Below, piece after piece: positions 7,695-16,338 of a stretch of 64,000 nucleotides of DNA. Every line of letters starts with the position of its first letter. The first letter of the stretch is position 1. This stretch comes from Arthrobacter_B sp038069765. GTDB taxonomy: Bacteria > Actinomycetota > Actinomycetes > Actinomycetales > Micrococcaceae. The position numbers and the translations under genes are program-made. The stretch spans positions 62,001-126,000 of the forward strand of contig NZ_JBBPFS010000003.1 in the NCBI RefSeq assembly GCF_038069765.1, read 5' to 3'. A model generated the notes under the pieces. It was given only the letters and a program-made list of their open reading frames with translations. It made no database searches and was not told where the DNA came from.

Positions 7695-8900
7695 ATGTTC
7701 AGTCCCGCCGTCGACATTGCCGTGGTCTGCGCCGTCGCCGTCCTGACCGTGGCGCTGGTGGCCGCCCTCGGCCACCGCCTGAGCCGGTCGCAGCGTGACC
7801 TCGGTTCCGACCGGGAGCGGGCGGTCTACTCCGCCCTCCACACCGCCAGCCTCGCGTCCCGCCACCTCCGGGCCGGCCTCACCCCCGCGGGCGCCAGCAA
7901 AGCCGGGCGCCATCTGCGCGCACTGCTGGGCTGCGACACCCTGGTGCTGGCCGACGCCGCCGCCGTCCTGGCCTGGGAGGGGTCGCTGCCGGACACTCCC
8001 CGCTCCCGGGCCCGGCTGCTGGACGCCTCGCGGACCGTGCTGGAAAGCGGCCGGACCAAGGTCTTCCGCGGCGCCTCCCTGCGTTCGCTGGGTCTCGACG
8101 ACGACGGCGGCCGGCAGCTGCTGGTGTGCCCGCTGCAGGTAAACCGCCAAACGGTGGGAACCCTCGCCGTCTTCACCCCCACGGTCAGTGCCGGCCTGGT
8201 CCGCGCGGTGAACGACGTCGCCGCCTGGGTTGCCGCACAGGTTGAACTGGCTGAACTGGATACCTCCCGCACCATGCTGATGGAGGCCGAGGTGCGCGCG
8301 CTGCGGGCCCAGATCAGCCCGCATTTCATTTACAACTCCCTGAACGCCATCGCCTCGTACATCACCACAGATCCGGTGCGTGCCCGGGAACTGGTGGTCG
8401 AGTTCGCCGATTTCACCCGCTACACCTTCCGCCGCAGCGGCAACTTCACCACGGTGGCGGAGGAACTGCAGGCCATCGACCGGTATCTGCTGCTGGAGCG
8501 GGCGCGCTTCGGGGACCGCCTGAAAATCAGCCTGCAGATCGGCCCGGAAGTCCTGGGCACCGTGATTCCTTTTCTTTCGCTGCAGCCGCTGGTGGAGAAC
8601 TCGGTGCGGCACGGACTGGAGGCCACCGACGGCGAGGGGCACATCACCATCACGGCGGCCGACGCCGGCGCGCAGGCCGTCATCACGGTCGAGGACAACG
8701 GCACGGGCATGGATCCCGAGTACCTGCGCGCCGTGCTGGCCGGTCACGCGGACGGTGACCATGTGGGGCTGCGCAACGTCGACGTCCGGCTGCGCCAGGT
8801 ATATGGCGACGACCACGGACTGGTGATTGACACCGCCCCGGGCGCCGGAACCCTGATCACCATGCACATCCCCAAGTCGCAGCCGGGCCACCGCCCGTAA
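7695..8900 (+). CDS. LytS-type sensor histidine kinase
   Basis: 401 residues. One N-terminal transmembrane segment (about 6-26), a GAF-like sensor domain (about 65-185), then a His_kinase (LytS/YpdA-type) domain with the phosphoacceptor in QISPHFIYNSLN (H210) and an ATPase domain with the N-box QPLVENSVRHG and the G1 box EDNGTGMD. It phosphorylates the LytTR regulator coded 19 bases downstream. YpdA/BtsS kinases of E. coli sense pyruvate and control transporters; the flanking monocarboxylate symporters suggest a similar role here, by inference. There is no multi-helix 5TM/7TM sensor, so the signal may be cytoplasmic. Confidence 0.88.
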   Translation: MFSPAVDIAVVCAVAVLTVALVAALGHRLSRSQRDLGSDRERAVYSALHTASLASRHLRAGLTPAGASKAGRHLRALLGCDTLVLADAAAVLAWEGSLPDTPRSRARLLDASRTVLESGRTKVFRGASLRSLGLDDDGGRQLLVCPLQVNRQTVGTLAVFTPTVSAGLVRAVNDVAAWVAAQVELAELDTSRTMLMEAEVRALRAQISPHFIYNSLNAIASYITTDPVRARELVVEFADFTRYTFRRSGNFTTVAEELQAIDRYLLLERARFGDRLKISLQIGPEVLGTVIPFLSLQPLVENSVRHGLEATDGEGHITITAADAGAQAVITVEDNGTGMDPEYLRAVLAGHADGDHVGLRNVDVRLRQVYGDDHGLVIDTAPGAGTLITMHIPKSQPGHRP

Positions 8901-8919
8901 GTCTTGTAACCTGTTTCAC

Positions 8920-9678
8920 ATGTCCGCACCCGCAAAACCGCCTCCGCGGCAGATCTCCGTGGTGGTTGTCGACGATGAGCTGCCCGCCGTTAACGAGCTG
9001 GCGTTCCTGCTGGGCCGGGACTCCCGGGTCGGCGAGGTGCACCGCGCCTCCAGCGGCGCGGAGGCGCTGCGGGCCATCGAAGGCAACCCGGTGGACGCGG
9101 TGTTCCTGGATATCCACATGCCGGCGCTGTCCGGGCTGGACATTGCCCGTGTTCTCTCCAACCGCGAACGCCCGCCGGCAGTGGTTTTCGTGACCGCGGA
9201 CGAGGAGCAGGCACTTGCCGCGTTTGACCTGGCAGCCGTGGACTACCTGCTCAAGCCCGTCCGTCCGGAACGGCTGGCGGAATCGGTCCGGCGCGTCTGC
9301 GACCTCGCCGCCGAAGCGGCCGGCAGCGACGGCGGCGCCGACGTCGTCAGCGTGGTCCAGGGCGGCACCACCCGGCTGATCCGCCGCGACGACATCCGCT
9401 ATGTGCAGGCGCAGGGCGACTACGCCCGCCTGCACACCGCCGAGGCGTCCTACCTGATCCGGGTTCCGCTGACGGATCTGGAGGAACAGTGGGCGGAGGC
9501 CGGTTTTGTCCGCATCCACCGCTCCTATCTCGTGTCCCGTTCCCACATCCGGCAGGTCCGCGTGGCAGGCGGCCGCGCCAGCATCAGCGTTGGCTCGGCG
9601 GAACTTCCGGTCAGCCGCCGGCATCTGCCCGGAGTGCGCAGCACGCTCTCCGCCAGCCGGGTCCGGCCCCGCGGATGA
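8920..9678 (+). CDS. LytTR family response regulator
   Basis: 252 residues. N-terminal receiver domain with acidic pair D18-D19, phosphoacceptor D64 (FLDIHMPALSG) and the conserved K in YLLKPV. C-terminal LytTR DNA-binding domain begins near VVSVVQGGTTRLIRRDDIRY and has the FVRIHRSYLVS motif. Partner of the kinase just upstream; its stop overlaps the start of the next small membrane gene (ATGA). Likely targets are the two symporter operons on either side; a matching direct repeat lies in the divergent region. Confidence 0.9.
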   Translation: MSAPAKPPPRQISVVVVDDELPAVNELAFLLGRDSRVGEVHRASSGAEALRAIEGNPVDAVFLDIHMPALSGLDIARVLSNRERPPAVVFVTADEEQALAAFDLAAVDYLLKPVRPERLAESVRRVCDLAAEAAGSDGGADVVSVVQGGTTRLIRRDDIRYVQAQGDYARLHTAEASYLIRVPLTDLEEQWAEAGFVRIHRSYLVSRSHIRQVRVAGGRASISVGSAELPVSRRHLPGVRSTLSASRVRPRG

Positions 9679-10106
9679 GTTCCGATCCGCGCCCGGCGTC
9701 CCCGGACTCTTCCGCCGCGGCCGCCTCAGCTTCCGCCTCCAAACAGCCGGAGCGTGTCCGGGTCACCGCCCCGCGCACCGCGCCGGCTTCCGCCGATTCC
9801 TACACGGTGTCCCGGGAGCTGGATGAGCAGACCGAGGTTGGCGAGCTCTTCATCGGCTCCCTGATCCGTTCCCAGCTGCGCCTGGCGCTGGTGGTTGCCG
9901 GCGGCTTCCTCCTGATCCTGCTGGGCGTTCCGGTGCTCCTGGCGTTCCTGCCGGTCATCGCCGACCTGACGCTGTTCACCGTCCCGGCGCCCTGGATCCT
10001 GCTGGGGGCAGGGGTGTATCCCCTCGTTATTGTCTGCGGAGCGCTGTACGTGCGCAGTGCCGCCCGCAATGAAAAGCGTTTCCTGGACCTGGTCGACGAT
10101 GCCTGA
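9675..10106 (+). CDS. Small two-TM membrane protein, DUF485-like partner of the second symporter
   Basis: 143 residues: about 55 polar N-terminal residues, then two transmembrane segments (LALVVAGGFLLILLGVPVLL and WILLGAGVYPLVIVCGALYV) and a charged tail (RSAARNEKRFLDLVDDA). The fold and position mirror the DUF485 protein of the facing operon, but similarity is weak, so it is called by layout and context. The ATG is coupled to the regulator stop. The next gene is a symporter 18 bases away. Confidence 0.7.
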   Translation: MSSDPRPASPDSSAAAASASASKQPERVRVTAPRTAPASADSYTVSRELDEQTEVGELFIGSLIRSQLRLALVVAGGFLLILLGVPVLLAFLPVIADLTLFTVPAPWILLGAGVYPLVIVCGALYVRSAARNEKRFLDLVDDA

Positions 10107-10124
10107 GCGCACCGGAGCGGCGGC

Positions 10125-11621
10125 GTGAACCCGGCCGCCGGCTATGCCGCCCTGGCCGCGGTCACTGCCGCCACCCTGCTGATCGGCGTGTACGGGCTGC
10201 GCATCTCGCGGACCACCGGGGACTTCTACGTGGCCTCCAGGACGGTGCGGCCCTGGTGGAACGCCTCGGCGATCGGCGGCGAGTACCTCTCAGCCGCCAG
10301 TTTCCTGGGCGTGGCCGGGCTCATCCTGGTGTCCGGAGTGGACGCTCTCTGGTTTCCGATCGGCTACACGGCCGGTTACCTGATGCTGCTGCTCTTCGTG
10401 GCGGCGCCGCTGCGCCGTTCGGGGGCCTACACCATTCCGGATTTTGCGCAGGTTCGGCTGGAGTCGCTGGCCGCCCGCCGGGTCACCAGCCTGCTGGTGA
10501 TCGCCGTCGGCTGGCTCTACATCGTGCCGCAGCTGCACGGGGCGGCGCTGACCATCGGCATTACCACCGGCCTGCCCGGCTGGGTGGGATCCGTGGCGGT
10601 GGTGGTGGTGGTCTGCCTGAGTGTGGTAACCGGCGGCATGCGGTCCATTACCTTTGTGCAGGCGTTCCAGTACTGGCTCAAGCTTGCCGCCATCGCCGTG
10701 CCCGTGCTCTTTGTCCTGTTCCGGCTCTCCTCCGACGGGCTGCCCTGGACGGACGGCGGTGCCGTGTTCGCTGCCGCACTGAACCCGGAGACCAACGCTT
10801 CCCTGTACCGGAACATTTCGCTGAGCATTGCGCTGCTCTGCGGCACCCTCGGCCTGCCGCACGTGCTGGTGCGCTTCTACACCAATCCGGACGGACCCTC
10901 GGCCCGGCGCACCACCTTGATCGTGCTGGGACTGCTGTCCCTGTTTTATATCTTTCCGATCATCTACGGCGTGCTGGGCCGCATCTACACTCCCGAGCTC
11001 GCGTCCGGCGGCGCCGACTCCACGGTGCTGCTGCTGCCCGGGCGGGTGTTTGACGGGGCGCTGGGCGACCTGCTGTCCGCGCTGGTGACGGCCGGGGCGT
11101 TCGCGGCGTTCCTATCCACGACCAGCGGGCTGGTGGTCTCGCTGGCCGGAGTGGTCAGCCAGCAGTTCTTCCGCGGCAGCGTGGGCGGGTTCCGGCTCTC
11201 GGCGGTGCTTGCCGCCGTCGTGCCCCTGGGGCTGGCGCTGCTGACCAGTTCACAGGCGCTGGCCGGGAGTGTGGGGATGGTGTTCGCCTTTACCGCCTCC
11301 ACCCTGTGCCCGCTGCTGGTGCTTGGCATTTGGTGGCGCGGACTCACGGCCCGCGGAGCGGTGTCAGGGATGGTCGCGGGCGCGGTCCTGTGCGGCGGCG
11401 CGATGGTGGCCGGCGGAGTGCTGGCCACGCTGGGACGGATTACACCCGTGTGGCTGGAACAGCCGGCAGCGTGGTCCGTGCCGGCTGCCTTCGCGGTAAC
11501 CGTTGCCGTCTCAAGGCTGCGGCCGGATCTGGCCCCGGCCGGTGCCGCCAAGATTCTTGCCCGGCTGCATACCCCGGAGCGGCGGCGGCAGGTCCGGGCT
11601 GCTGATCCTGCGGCGAACTAG
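10125..11621 (+). CDS. Sodium:solute symporter, second acetate/monocarboxylate-type
   Basis: 498 residues, SSS family, with DFYVASRTVRPWWNASAIGG and the GEYLSAASFLGVAG core. About 13 transmembrane segments. It differs clearly from the leftward symporter and probably has another substrate range or affinity. GTG start; fourth gene of the kinase-regulator-DUF485-like-symporter operon. Its TAG stop overlaps the stop of the convergent DivIVA gene in the four bases CTAG, so no spacer is left for a terminator. Confidence 0.85.
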   Translation: MNPAAGYAALAAVTAATLLIGVYGLRISRTTGDFYVASRTVRPWWNASAIGGEYLSAASFLGVAGLILVSGVDALWFPIGYTAGYLMLLLFVAAPLRRSGAYTIPDFAQVRLESLAARRVTSLLVIAVGWLYIVPQLHGAALTIGITTGLPGWVGSVAVVVVVCLSVVTGGMRSITFVQAFQYWLKLAAIAVPVLFVLFRLSSDGLPWTDGGAVFAAALNPETNASLYRNISLSIALLCGTLGLPHVLVRFYTNPDGPSARRTTLIVLGLLSLFYIFPIIYGVLGRIYTPELASGGADSTVLLLPGRVFDGALGDLLSALVTAGAFAAFLSTTSGLVVSLAGVVSQQFFRGSVGGFRLSAVLAAVVPLGLALLTSSQALAGSVGMVFAFTASTLCPLLVLGIWWRGLTARGAVSGMVAGAVLCGGAMVAGGVLATLGRITPVWLEQPAAWSVPAAFAVTVAVSRLRPDLAPAGAAKILARLHTPERRRQVRAADPAAN

Positions 11622-12196
11622 TCGATCGAGGCCATGAGTTCAACAACGCGGTCCAGGAATGCGTCCACCTGGGTTTCCTCGTATCCGTCGGCGCCCTTGG
11701 CTTCGCGGAAGACCGCCCGCCGGACCACGTCCACGCTCAGCGGCTTGTCATTCTCGAAGTACCCCAGCAGCTCATTGCACAGTGCGTCCACGTCTTCAAC
11801 GTTGTAGCTGGGCACCTTGCGCTTGCTGGGCCGGCGGAACCGCTCGCCCGGCTTGCGGTGCAGGCGTGCCCGCAGGACGGCCGAGGTGCGGCCGATCTGC
11901 AGCAGCCAGGCTTCTTCGCCCTTCTCCTGAATCAGCTCGTCTCTTTCACGCTGCGCAAAAACGTCTTCCAGCCGGTCCAGGGCCGCGTCCACGGCCTGGG
12001 GCTCGTAGCCGGCCTTCGCCGGATCGAACGCCATGGAGCGGACGTTGCGGCTGGTAATGGGTTTTGCGGACGGGCTCTCGTCGTTGTAGTAACTCCGTGC
12101 CTTGGCCAGAAACTCATCAACCTGGCGCGTGTTGTAGCCGTATTCCCGACGCCCCACACGCTCGAAAGGGGCGCTGGCCTGCCGCGCTTCGTCCAT
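11618..12196 (-). CDS. DivIVA-repeat (divI1A) domain protein
   Basis: 192 residues. Four short DivIVA-type motifs recur with a tyrosine then VD and a helix: YNTRQVDEFLAKA (near 20), YEPQAVDAALDRL (near 63), YNVEDVDALCNEL (near 130) and YEETQVDAFLDRV (near 172). Such repeat proteins are actinobacterial relatives of DivIVA/Wag31, linked to polar growth or cell-division scaffolding, but without the long coiled coil of DivIVA. Function of this branch is not established. It stands alone between a symporter and cdsA. Confidence 0.75.
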   Translation of the reverse strand: MDEARQASAPFERVGRREYGYNTRQVDEFLAKARSYYNDESPSAKPITSRNVRSMAFDPAKAGYEPQAVDAALDRLEDVFAQRERDELIQEKGEEAWLLQIGRTSAVLRARLHRKPGERFRRPSKRKVPSYNVEDVDALCNELLGYFENDKPLSVDVVRRAVFREAKGADGYEETQVDAFLDRVVELMASID

Positions 12197-12333
12197 GTCT
12201 TAACTGTTCCTCTGTGGTCATGCCGCTGTGACGAGACTGTTTGGAAAACCTGTAAATATCCTACGTTGCCGCCGGTGGGCGGCGGTCAGGCGTTGCCGGG
12301 GCACTGCTGCTCCCCCGCCTGACGCCTCTCCTG

Positions 12334-13446
12334 CTAAGCCCCCGAAAGCAAAACCGAAAGCATGAACACCACGGGAGAGGCAAAGACGATCGAGTCCAGC
12401 CGGTCCATAATGCCGCCGTGTCCGGGCAGCAGGTTGGACATGTCCTTCACGCCGAGCTCGCGCTTGATCATGGACTCCGAGAAGTCCCCCGCCGTTGCTG
12501 CGGCAACCGTCGCAACGGCCAGAACAAGACCGAACCACCACGGCTGGTCCAGGAAGAAGATCGCCGCCACAATTCCGATAATGGTGGCACCGGCTGCCGA
12601 GCCGGCGAAGCCCTCCCAGGACTTCTTCGGGCTGATTTTCGGAGCCATCGGGTGCTTGCCGAAAATTGCGCCGACGATATATCCGAAGGTATCGTTCGCA
12701 ACCACCAGGAGCAGCAGGACGGCGACGCCGATCTGGCCCTTGGGCTCGCCCAGCAGAAGCATCGCAAAGCTCAGCAGGAACGGCACCCACAGCACCACGA
12801 AGATGCCGGCAAAAATGCTCCGGACGGCATCCTCGGCGGTATCGATGGCCCGCCAGAGCAGGATCGCCACCACCGACGCCACAAGGGCAAAGGCCAGGGA
12901 CTCGCTGCCCCCGAAGTACGCGGCAAACGGCAGCGCCACGGTGCTGACCAGGACCGGAACCATGGGAACCTTGATTCCGCGCACCTCCAGGGCCCGGCTG
13001 ACTTCCCACACGCCCACGGCGGCAAAGACCGTGGCAATGGCGACGATCGCGAAGGGGAAGAACAGCAGGCCGGCTAGGAGGGACCCCAGCAGGATCACGC
13101 CGACGGCGATGGCCGCGGGCAGGTTCCGCCCCGCTTTTGAGGGCTTGGCGGGATCCTTGGGCTGCTTGCGTGTCTTGGGCTGCTTCAATGCCTTGGGCTG
13201 CTTCAATGCCTTGGGCTTCCCGGGGATTCCGGAGCTCTTCGAGGCTTCCGCCGTCGCAGAGGCTCCAGCCGCCGCGGCGGATTCGGGGGCCTGCGGTGTT
13301 TCAGGCGCCCCGGCGCCGGACGGCGGCGTGGTGGCCTTCCGGGCGGGGCCGTCTCCGTCTGTGGCACTCATGTCCGTGGCCTTTGCTGCCGGATCAGTCT
13401 CAAGGGACGCACCGCCAGCCTTGCTGGGAGGCTGGTCGTTCCTCAT
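12334..13446 (-). CDS. cdsA: Phosphatidate cytidylyltransferase
   Basis: 370 residues. Makes CDP-diacylglycerol from phosphatidate and CTP, the precursor of all anionic phospholipids. The family signature is present near the C-terminus (SESMIKRELGVKD followed by LLPGHGGIMDRLDS). About eight transmembrane segments. The first 110 residues are a polar, Ala/Pro/Lys-rich extension with a repeated KALKQPK/TRKQPK stretch, common in actinobacterial CdsA and probably cytoplasmic. The start overlaps the frr stop by one base (TGATG), so it is coupled to frr as in many bacteria. Confidence 0.93.
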   Translation of the reverse strand: MRNDQPPSKAGGASLETDPAAKATDMSATDGDGPARKATTPPSGAGAPETPQAPESAAAAGASATAEASKSSGIPGKPKALKQPKALKQPKTRKQPKDPAKPSKAGRNLPAAIAVGVILLGSLLAGLLFFPFAIVAIATVFAAVGVWEVSRALEVRGIKVPMVPVLVSTVALPFAAYFGGSESLAFALVASVVAILLWRAIDTAEDAVRSIFAGIFVVLWVPFLLSFAMLLLGEPKGQIGVAVLLLLVVANDTFGYIVGAIFGKHPMAPKISPKKSWEGFAGSAAGATIIGIVAAIFFLDQPWWFGLVLAVATVAAATAGDFSESMIKRELGVKDMSNLLPGHGGIMDRLDSIVFASPVVFMLSVLLSGA

Positions 13447-14003
13447 CAGACCTCTAGCAGCTCGGCTTCCTTGCGCTTGAGCAGATCGTCAATGGCCTCG
13501 GTGTGGGCCTTGGTCTGCGCGTCGAGGTCCTTTTCGGCGCGGGCTCCATCGTCCTCGCCAATCTCGCCGTCCTTGACCAGGCGGTCCAGGGCATCCTTCG
13601 CCTTGCGGCGGATGTTGCGGACCGAGACCTTGGCGTCCTCGCCCTTGGTCTTGACGATCTTGACGTACTCCTTGCGGCGGTCCTGCGTCAGTTCGGGCAT
13701 GATCACGCGGATGACCTTGCCGTCATTGGACGGATTCGCCCCAACCTCGGAGTCGCTCAGGGCACGCTCGATGGCCCGCAGGGCGGAAACATCGTAGGGG
13801 GTGATCAGCAGGGTGCGTGCGTCCGGCGTACCGAACGAAGCGAGCTGCTGGAGCTGGGTGGGGGTGCCGTAGTAGTCCACCAGGACCTTGGAGAACAGGG
13901 CGGGGGTGGCGCGGCCGGTGCGGATGGTCGAGAAGTCCTCTTTGGCTACTTCCACCGCCTTGTCCATTTTGTCGGTGGCCTCGGCCAGGGTTTCTTCGAT
14001 CAT
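13446..14003 (-). CDS. frr: Ribosome recycling factor
   Basis: 185 residues, the standard length, starting MIEETLAEATDKMDKAVEVA. Contains FSTIRTGRATPALF and the C-terminal helix with VKIVKTKGEDAKVSVRNIRR. With EF-G it splits the post-termination ribosome. An earlier in-frame ATG ten codons upstream is not supported by family length. Coupled to cdsA; separated from pyrH by an unusually long, repeat-bearing spacer. Confidence 0.95.
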   Translation of the reverse strand: MIEETLAEATDKMDKAVEVAKEDFSTIRTGRATPALFSKVLVDYYGTPTQLQQLASFGTPDARTLLITPYDVSALRAIERALSDSEVGANPSNDGKVIRVIMPELTQDRRKEYVKIVKTKGEDAKVSVRNIRRKAKDALDRLVKDGEIGEDDGARAEKDLDAQTKAHTEAIDDLLKRKEAELLEV

Positions 14004-14290
14004 GGTGTCTCCTAACACGCAAAAAATGTCCACGCTGACGGTGGCTGGGCTCTCTTATTCATCCTAAGCCAAAAGCCCCGCGGTTCCCTGCACGGGCCTG
14101 CCAATCCCTCCACCCGGACCCCCGGCCGGCACCGGCGTCGGCGTCAGCGGATCTGCGGCCGCTGGCACGATTGGTCCGAAGGGCATGGGCCCACAGTCCG
14201 CGGGAGGTGGGGTGCACGCCCGCTCCGGAGGGCCTGGAGGAAGGCGGCATTATTATTCCGGAGGCCGTCCGCGGCCGAGGGAATATCGTT

Positions 14291-14462
14291 GCCGCCGTTC
14301 CAGGGCCGCAGGCGCGGCAGGCTGCAGCAGCAACCGCCGCCGTTCCAGGCCCGCAGGCGCGGCAGGCTGCAGCAGCAACCGCCGCCGTTCCAGGCCCGCA
14401 GGAGCGGCAGGCTGCAGCAGCAGCAGCCGTCGTTCCAGGCCCGCAGGCGCGGGCCCGGAACC
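14291..14462. repeat. 45-bp tandem repeat between pyrH and frr
   Basis: Units at 14291-14335, 14336-14380, 14381-14425 and a partial fourth at 14426-14462, nearly identical. The period is a multiple of three and a plus-strand frame (14171-14485) stays open through it, giving 15-residue repeats of the type VPGPQARQAAAAT, but no ribosome site or relatives are evident and codon bias is not decisive. The whole 14004-14495 spacer otherwise holds nothing recognisable. Most likely a non-coding minisatellite that inflates the normally short pyrH-frr gap. Confidence 0.85.
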
Positions 14463-14495
14463 ACGGCAACATGGTGAAGCGGTGAAGCGGTAACG

Positions 14496-15227
14496 CTAGT
14501 TGGAAACGATGGTGCCGATCTTCTCGCCGCGGATGGCGCGGGTGACGTTTCCTTCGCCTTCCATGCCAAAGACCACCATGTTCAGGTCGTTGTCCTTGCA
14601 CATGGTCATTGCCGTCTGGTCCATGACGCGGATGTCGCGGCGCAGGGCGTCGTCGTACGTGAGCGTCTCGAGGCGCACCGCTGTGGCGTCCTTGTTGGGG
14701 TCTGCGGTGTAGACGCCGTCCACGCCGCTCTTGGCCATGAGCACCTCGTCGGCGTGCACCTCAAGGGCGCGCTGGGCGGCCACGGTGTCGGTGGAGAAGT
14801 ACGGCAGGCCGGCGCCGGCGCCGAAGATGACCACGCGGCCCTTTTCCAAGTGGCGGATGGCGCGCCGGGGAATGTAGGCCTCGGCCACCTGGCCCATGGT
14901 GATGGCGCTCTGGACGCGGGTCTCAACGCCCGCCTGTTCCAGGAAGTCCTGCAGCGCAAGGCAGTTCATGACCGTGCCGAGCATGCCCATGTAATCCGCC
15001 CGGGAGCGGTCCATGCCGCTCTGGGAAAGCTCGGCGCCGCGGAAGAAGTTTCCGCCGCCCACCACAATGGCAACCTCAACCTCGCCAACGGTCGCGGCAA
15101 TCTGCTTGGCCACTGCGCGCACCGTGTCCGGGTCCACTCCGAGCTTCCCGCCGCCGAAGACTTCACCGGAGAGCTTGAGCAGTACGCGTCGACGCGCCAG
15201 ATCGGATTCTTTCAGGACGTGGGCCAT
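14496..15227 (-). CDS. pyrH: UMP kinase
   Basis: 243 residues of the bacterial hexameric amino-acid-kinase-type UMP kinase. Motifs: RVLLKLSGEVFGG, VVGGGNFFRGAEL, PYFSTDTVAAQRALEV and MDQTAMTMCKDN. Phosphorylates UMP to UDP; usually regulated by GTP and UTP. The ATG at 15227 (MAHVLKESDLARRRVL) fits the family; upstream open sequence is leader. Third gene of the rpsB-tsf-pyrH-frr-cdsA order, but it follows a terminator, so it probably has its own promoter. Confidence 0.95.
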   Translation of the reverse strand: MAHVLKESDLARRRVLLKLSGEVFGGGKLGVDPDTVRAVAKQIAATVGEVEVAIVVGGGNFFRGAELSQSGMDRSRADYMGMLGTVMNCLALQDFLEQAGVETRVQSAITMGQVAEAYIPRRAIRHLEKGRVVIFGAGAGLPYFSTDTVAAQRALEVHADEVLMAKSGVDGVYTADPNKDATAVRLETLTYDDALRRDIRVMDQTAMTMCKDNDLNMVVFGMEGEGNVTRAIRGEKIGTIVSN

Positions 15228-15288
15228 TGTGCCTCCCGGGGCATAGTACGTGCTTGGTTTAAAGGGTAAAGATCTGTTTTGGGCAGAC

Positions 15289-15318
15289 AAAAGGGGTGGC
15301 CACCTCGGTGACCACCCC
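15289..15318 (-). terminator. Intrinsic terminator after tsf
   Basis: On the minus strand a GGGGTGG...CCACCCC hairpin (15293-15318) with complementary inner bases is followed by TTTTG. It lies just behind the tsf stop, so it should end the rpsB-tsf transcript before pyrH. Confidence 0.75.
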
Positions 15319-15362
15319 AAATGTTCATGATGACGTGTCCGTCAGGTCCAGTGCCTTGTGGG

Positions 15363-16202
15363 CTAGGCGCCTACGCGGAAACGGGCGAAGCCGGACGGCG
15401 TGGTACCGGCCTCTTCGAGCACCTTTGCCACGGTCTTCTTGGCGTCCTTGGCGAACGGCTGGTCCAGCAGGACGATTTCCTTGAAGAAACCGGTCAGGCG
15501 GCCTTCAACGATCTTGGTCAGCGCGGCTTCGGGCTTGCCCTCGGCGCGTGCCGTCTCGTCAGCGATGCGGCGTTCGTTCTCCACGGTCTCCGCCGGAACT
15601 TCTTCCCGGGTCAGGTACGTGGGAGCGTAAGCAGCGGTGTGCACGGCGATGTCGTGCGCAGCGGTCTTGGCTTCGTCGCTGTCACCGTCAACGGCGAACA
15701 GGACGCCAACCTGAGCAGGCAGGTCCTTGGAGGTCTTGTGCAGGTAAGCATCAACGGCCTTGCCTTCGATGCGTGCCACGCGGCGGACAACAACCTTTTC
15801 GCCCAGGATTGCGCCTTCTTCGACAACAACCTCGGACAGCGGCTTGCCGTCCACGTTGTAGGCCAGCAGCGTTTCGGCGTCGGCAGCAGCGGACTCAACG
15901 GCAGCGGCCAGAACCTTGTCGGCCAGTTCAATGAACTTGGCGGACTTCGCAACAAAGTCGGTCTCGCAGTTGAGTTCGATCATGACACCCACGGTGCCGT
16001 CGATGACCTTGGCAGCAACCAGGCCCTCGGCGGTGGAGCGGCCTTCGCGCTTGGTGGCGCCCTTCAGACCCTTGATGCGGATGAGCTCCATGGCCTTGTC
16101 GGCGTCGCCGTTGGCCTCGTCAAGAGCCTTCTTCACATCCATCATGCCGGCGCCTGTGCGCTCGCGCAGAGCCTTGATATCAGCAGCGGTGTAGTTCGCC
16201 AT
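15363..16202 (-). CDS. tsf: Translation elongation factor Ts
   Basis: 279 residues. N-terminal UBA-like domain (YTAADIKALRERTGAGMMD, KKALDEANGDADKAMELI) and the dimerisation/core domain with MIELNCETDFVAKS. It recycles EF-Tu by exchanging GDP for GTP. Follows rpsB in the same direction at 136 bases, with a strong hairpin between. Start and length are typical. Confidence 0.96.
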   Translation of the reverse strand: MANYTAADIKALRERTGAGMMDVKKALDEANGDADKAMELIRIKGLKGATKREGRSTAEGLVAAKVIDGTVGVMIELNCETDFVAKSAKFIELADKVLAAAVESAAADAETLLAYNVDGKPLSEVVVEEGAILGEKVVVRRVARIEGKAVDAYLHKTSKDLPAQVGVLFAVDGDSDEAKTAAHDIAVHTAAYAPTYLTREEVPAETVENERRIADETARAEGKPEAALTKIVEGRLTGFFKEIVLLDQPFAKDAKKTVAKVLEEAGTTPSGFARFRVGA

Positions 16203-16249
16203 TTGGACTCCAGTCCTCCCGTTATAAGTTTTGGTGAGCTTCCGCCAGA

Positions 16250-16279
16250 GCGGCTGGCCGGAAAATTCCGGCCAGCCGC
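16250..16279. repeat. Strong hairpin in the rpsB-tsf spacer
   Basis: Perfect 14-bp inverted repeat (16250-16263 and 16266-16279). No T-tract on either side, so it is more likely an RNA stability or processing stem, or partial attenuator, between the two cistrons than a full terminator. Confidence 0.6.
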
Positions 16280-16338
16280 GCCAGCAGATACCCCGAAATC
16301 ACCGCGGCGTTGGCTGCGGTGATTGCAGGAACTTCTAT

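Noticed and set aside
14171..14485. Plus-strand 104-codon frame through the 45-bp repeats as a gene
   Set aside because: No ribosome site, composition is repeat-driven, and the opposite strand is equally open. Kept only as a possibility in the repeat entry.
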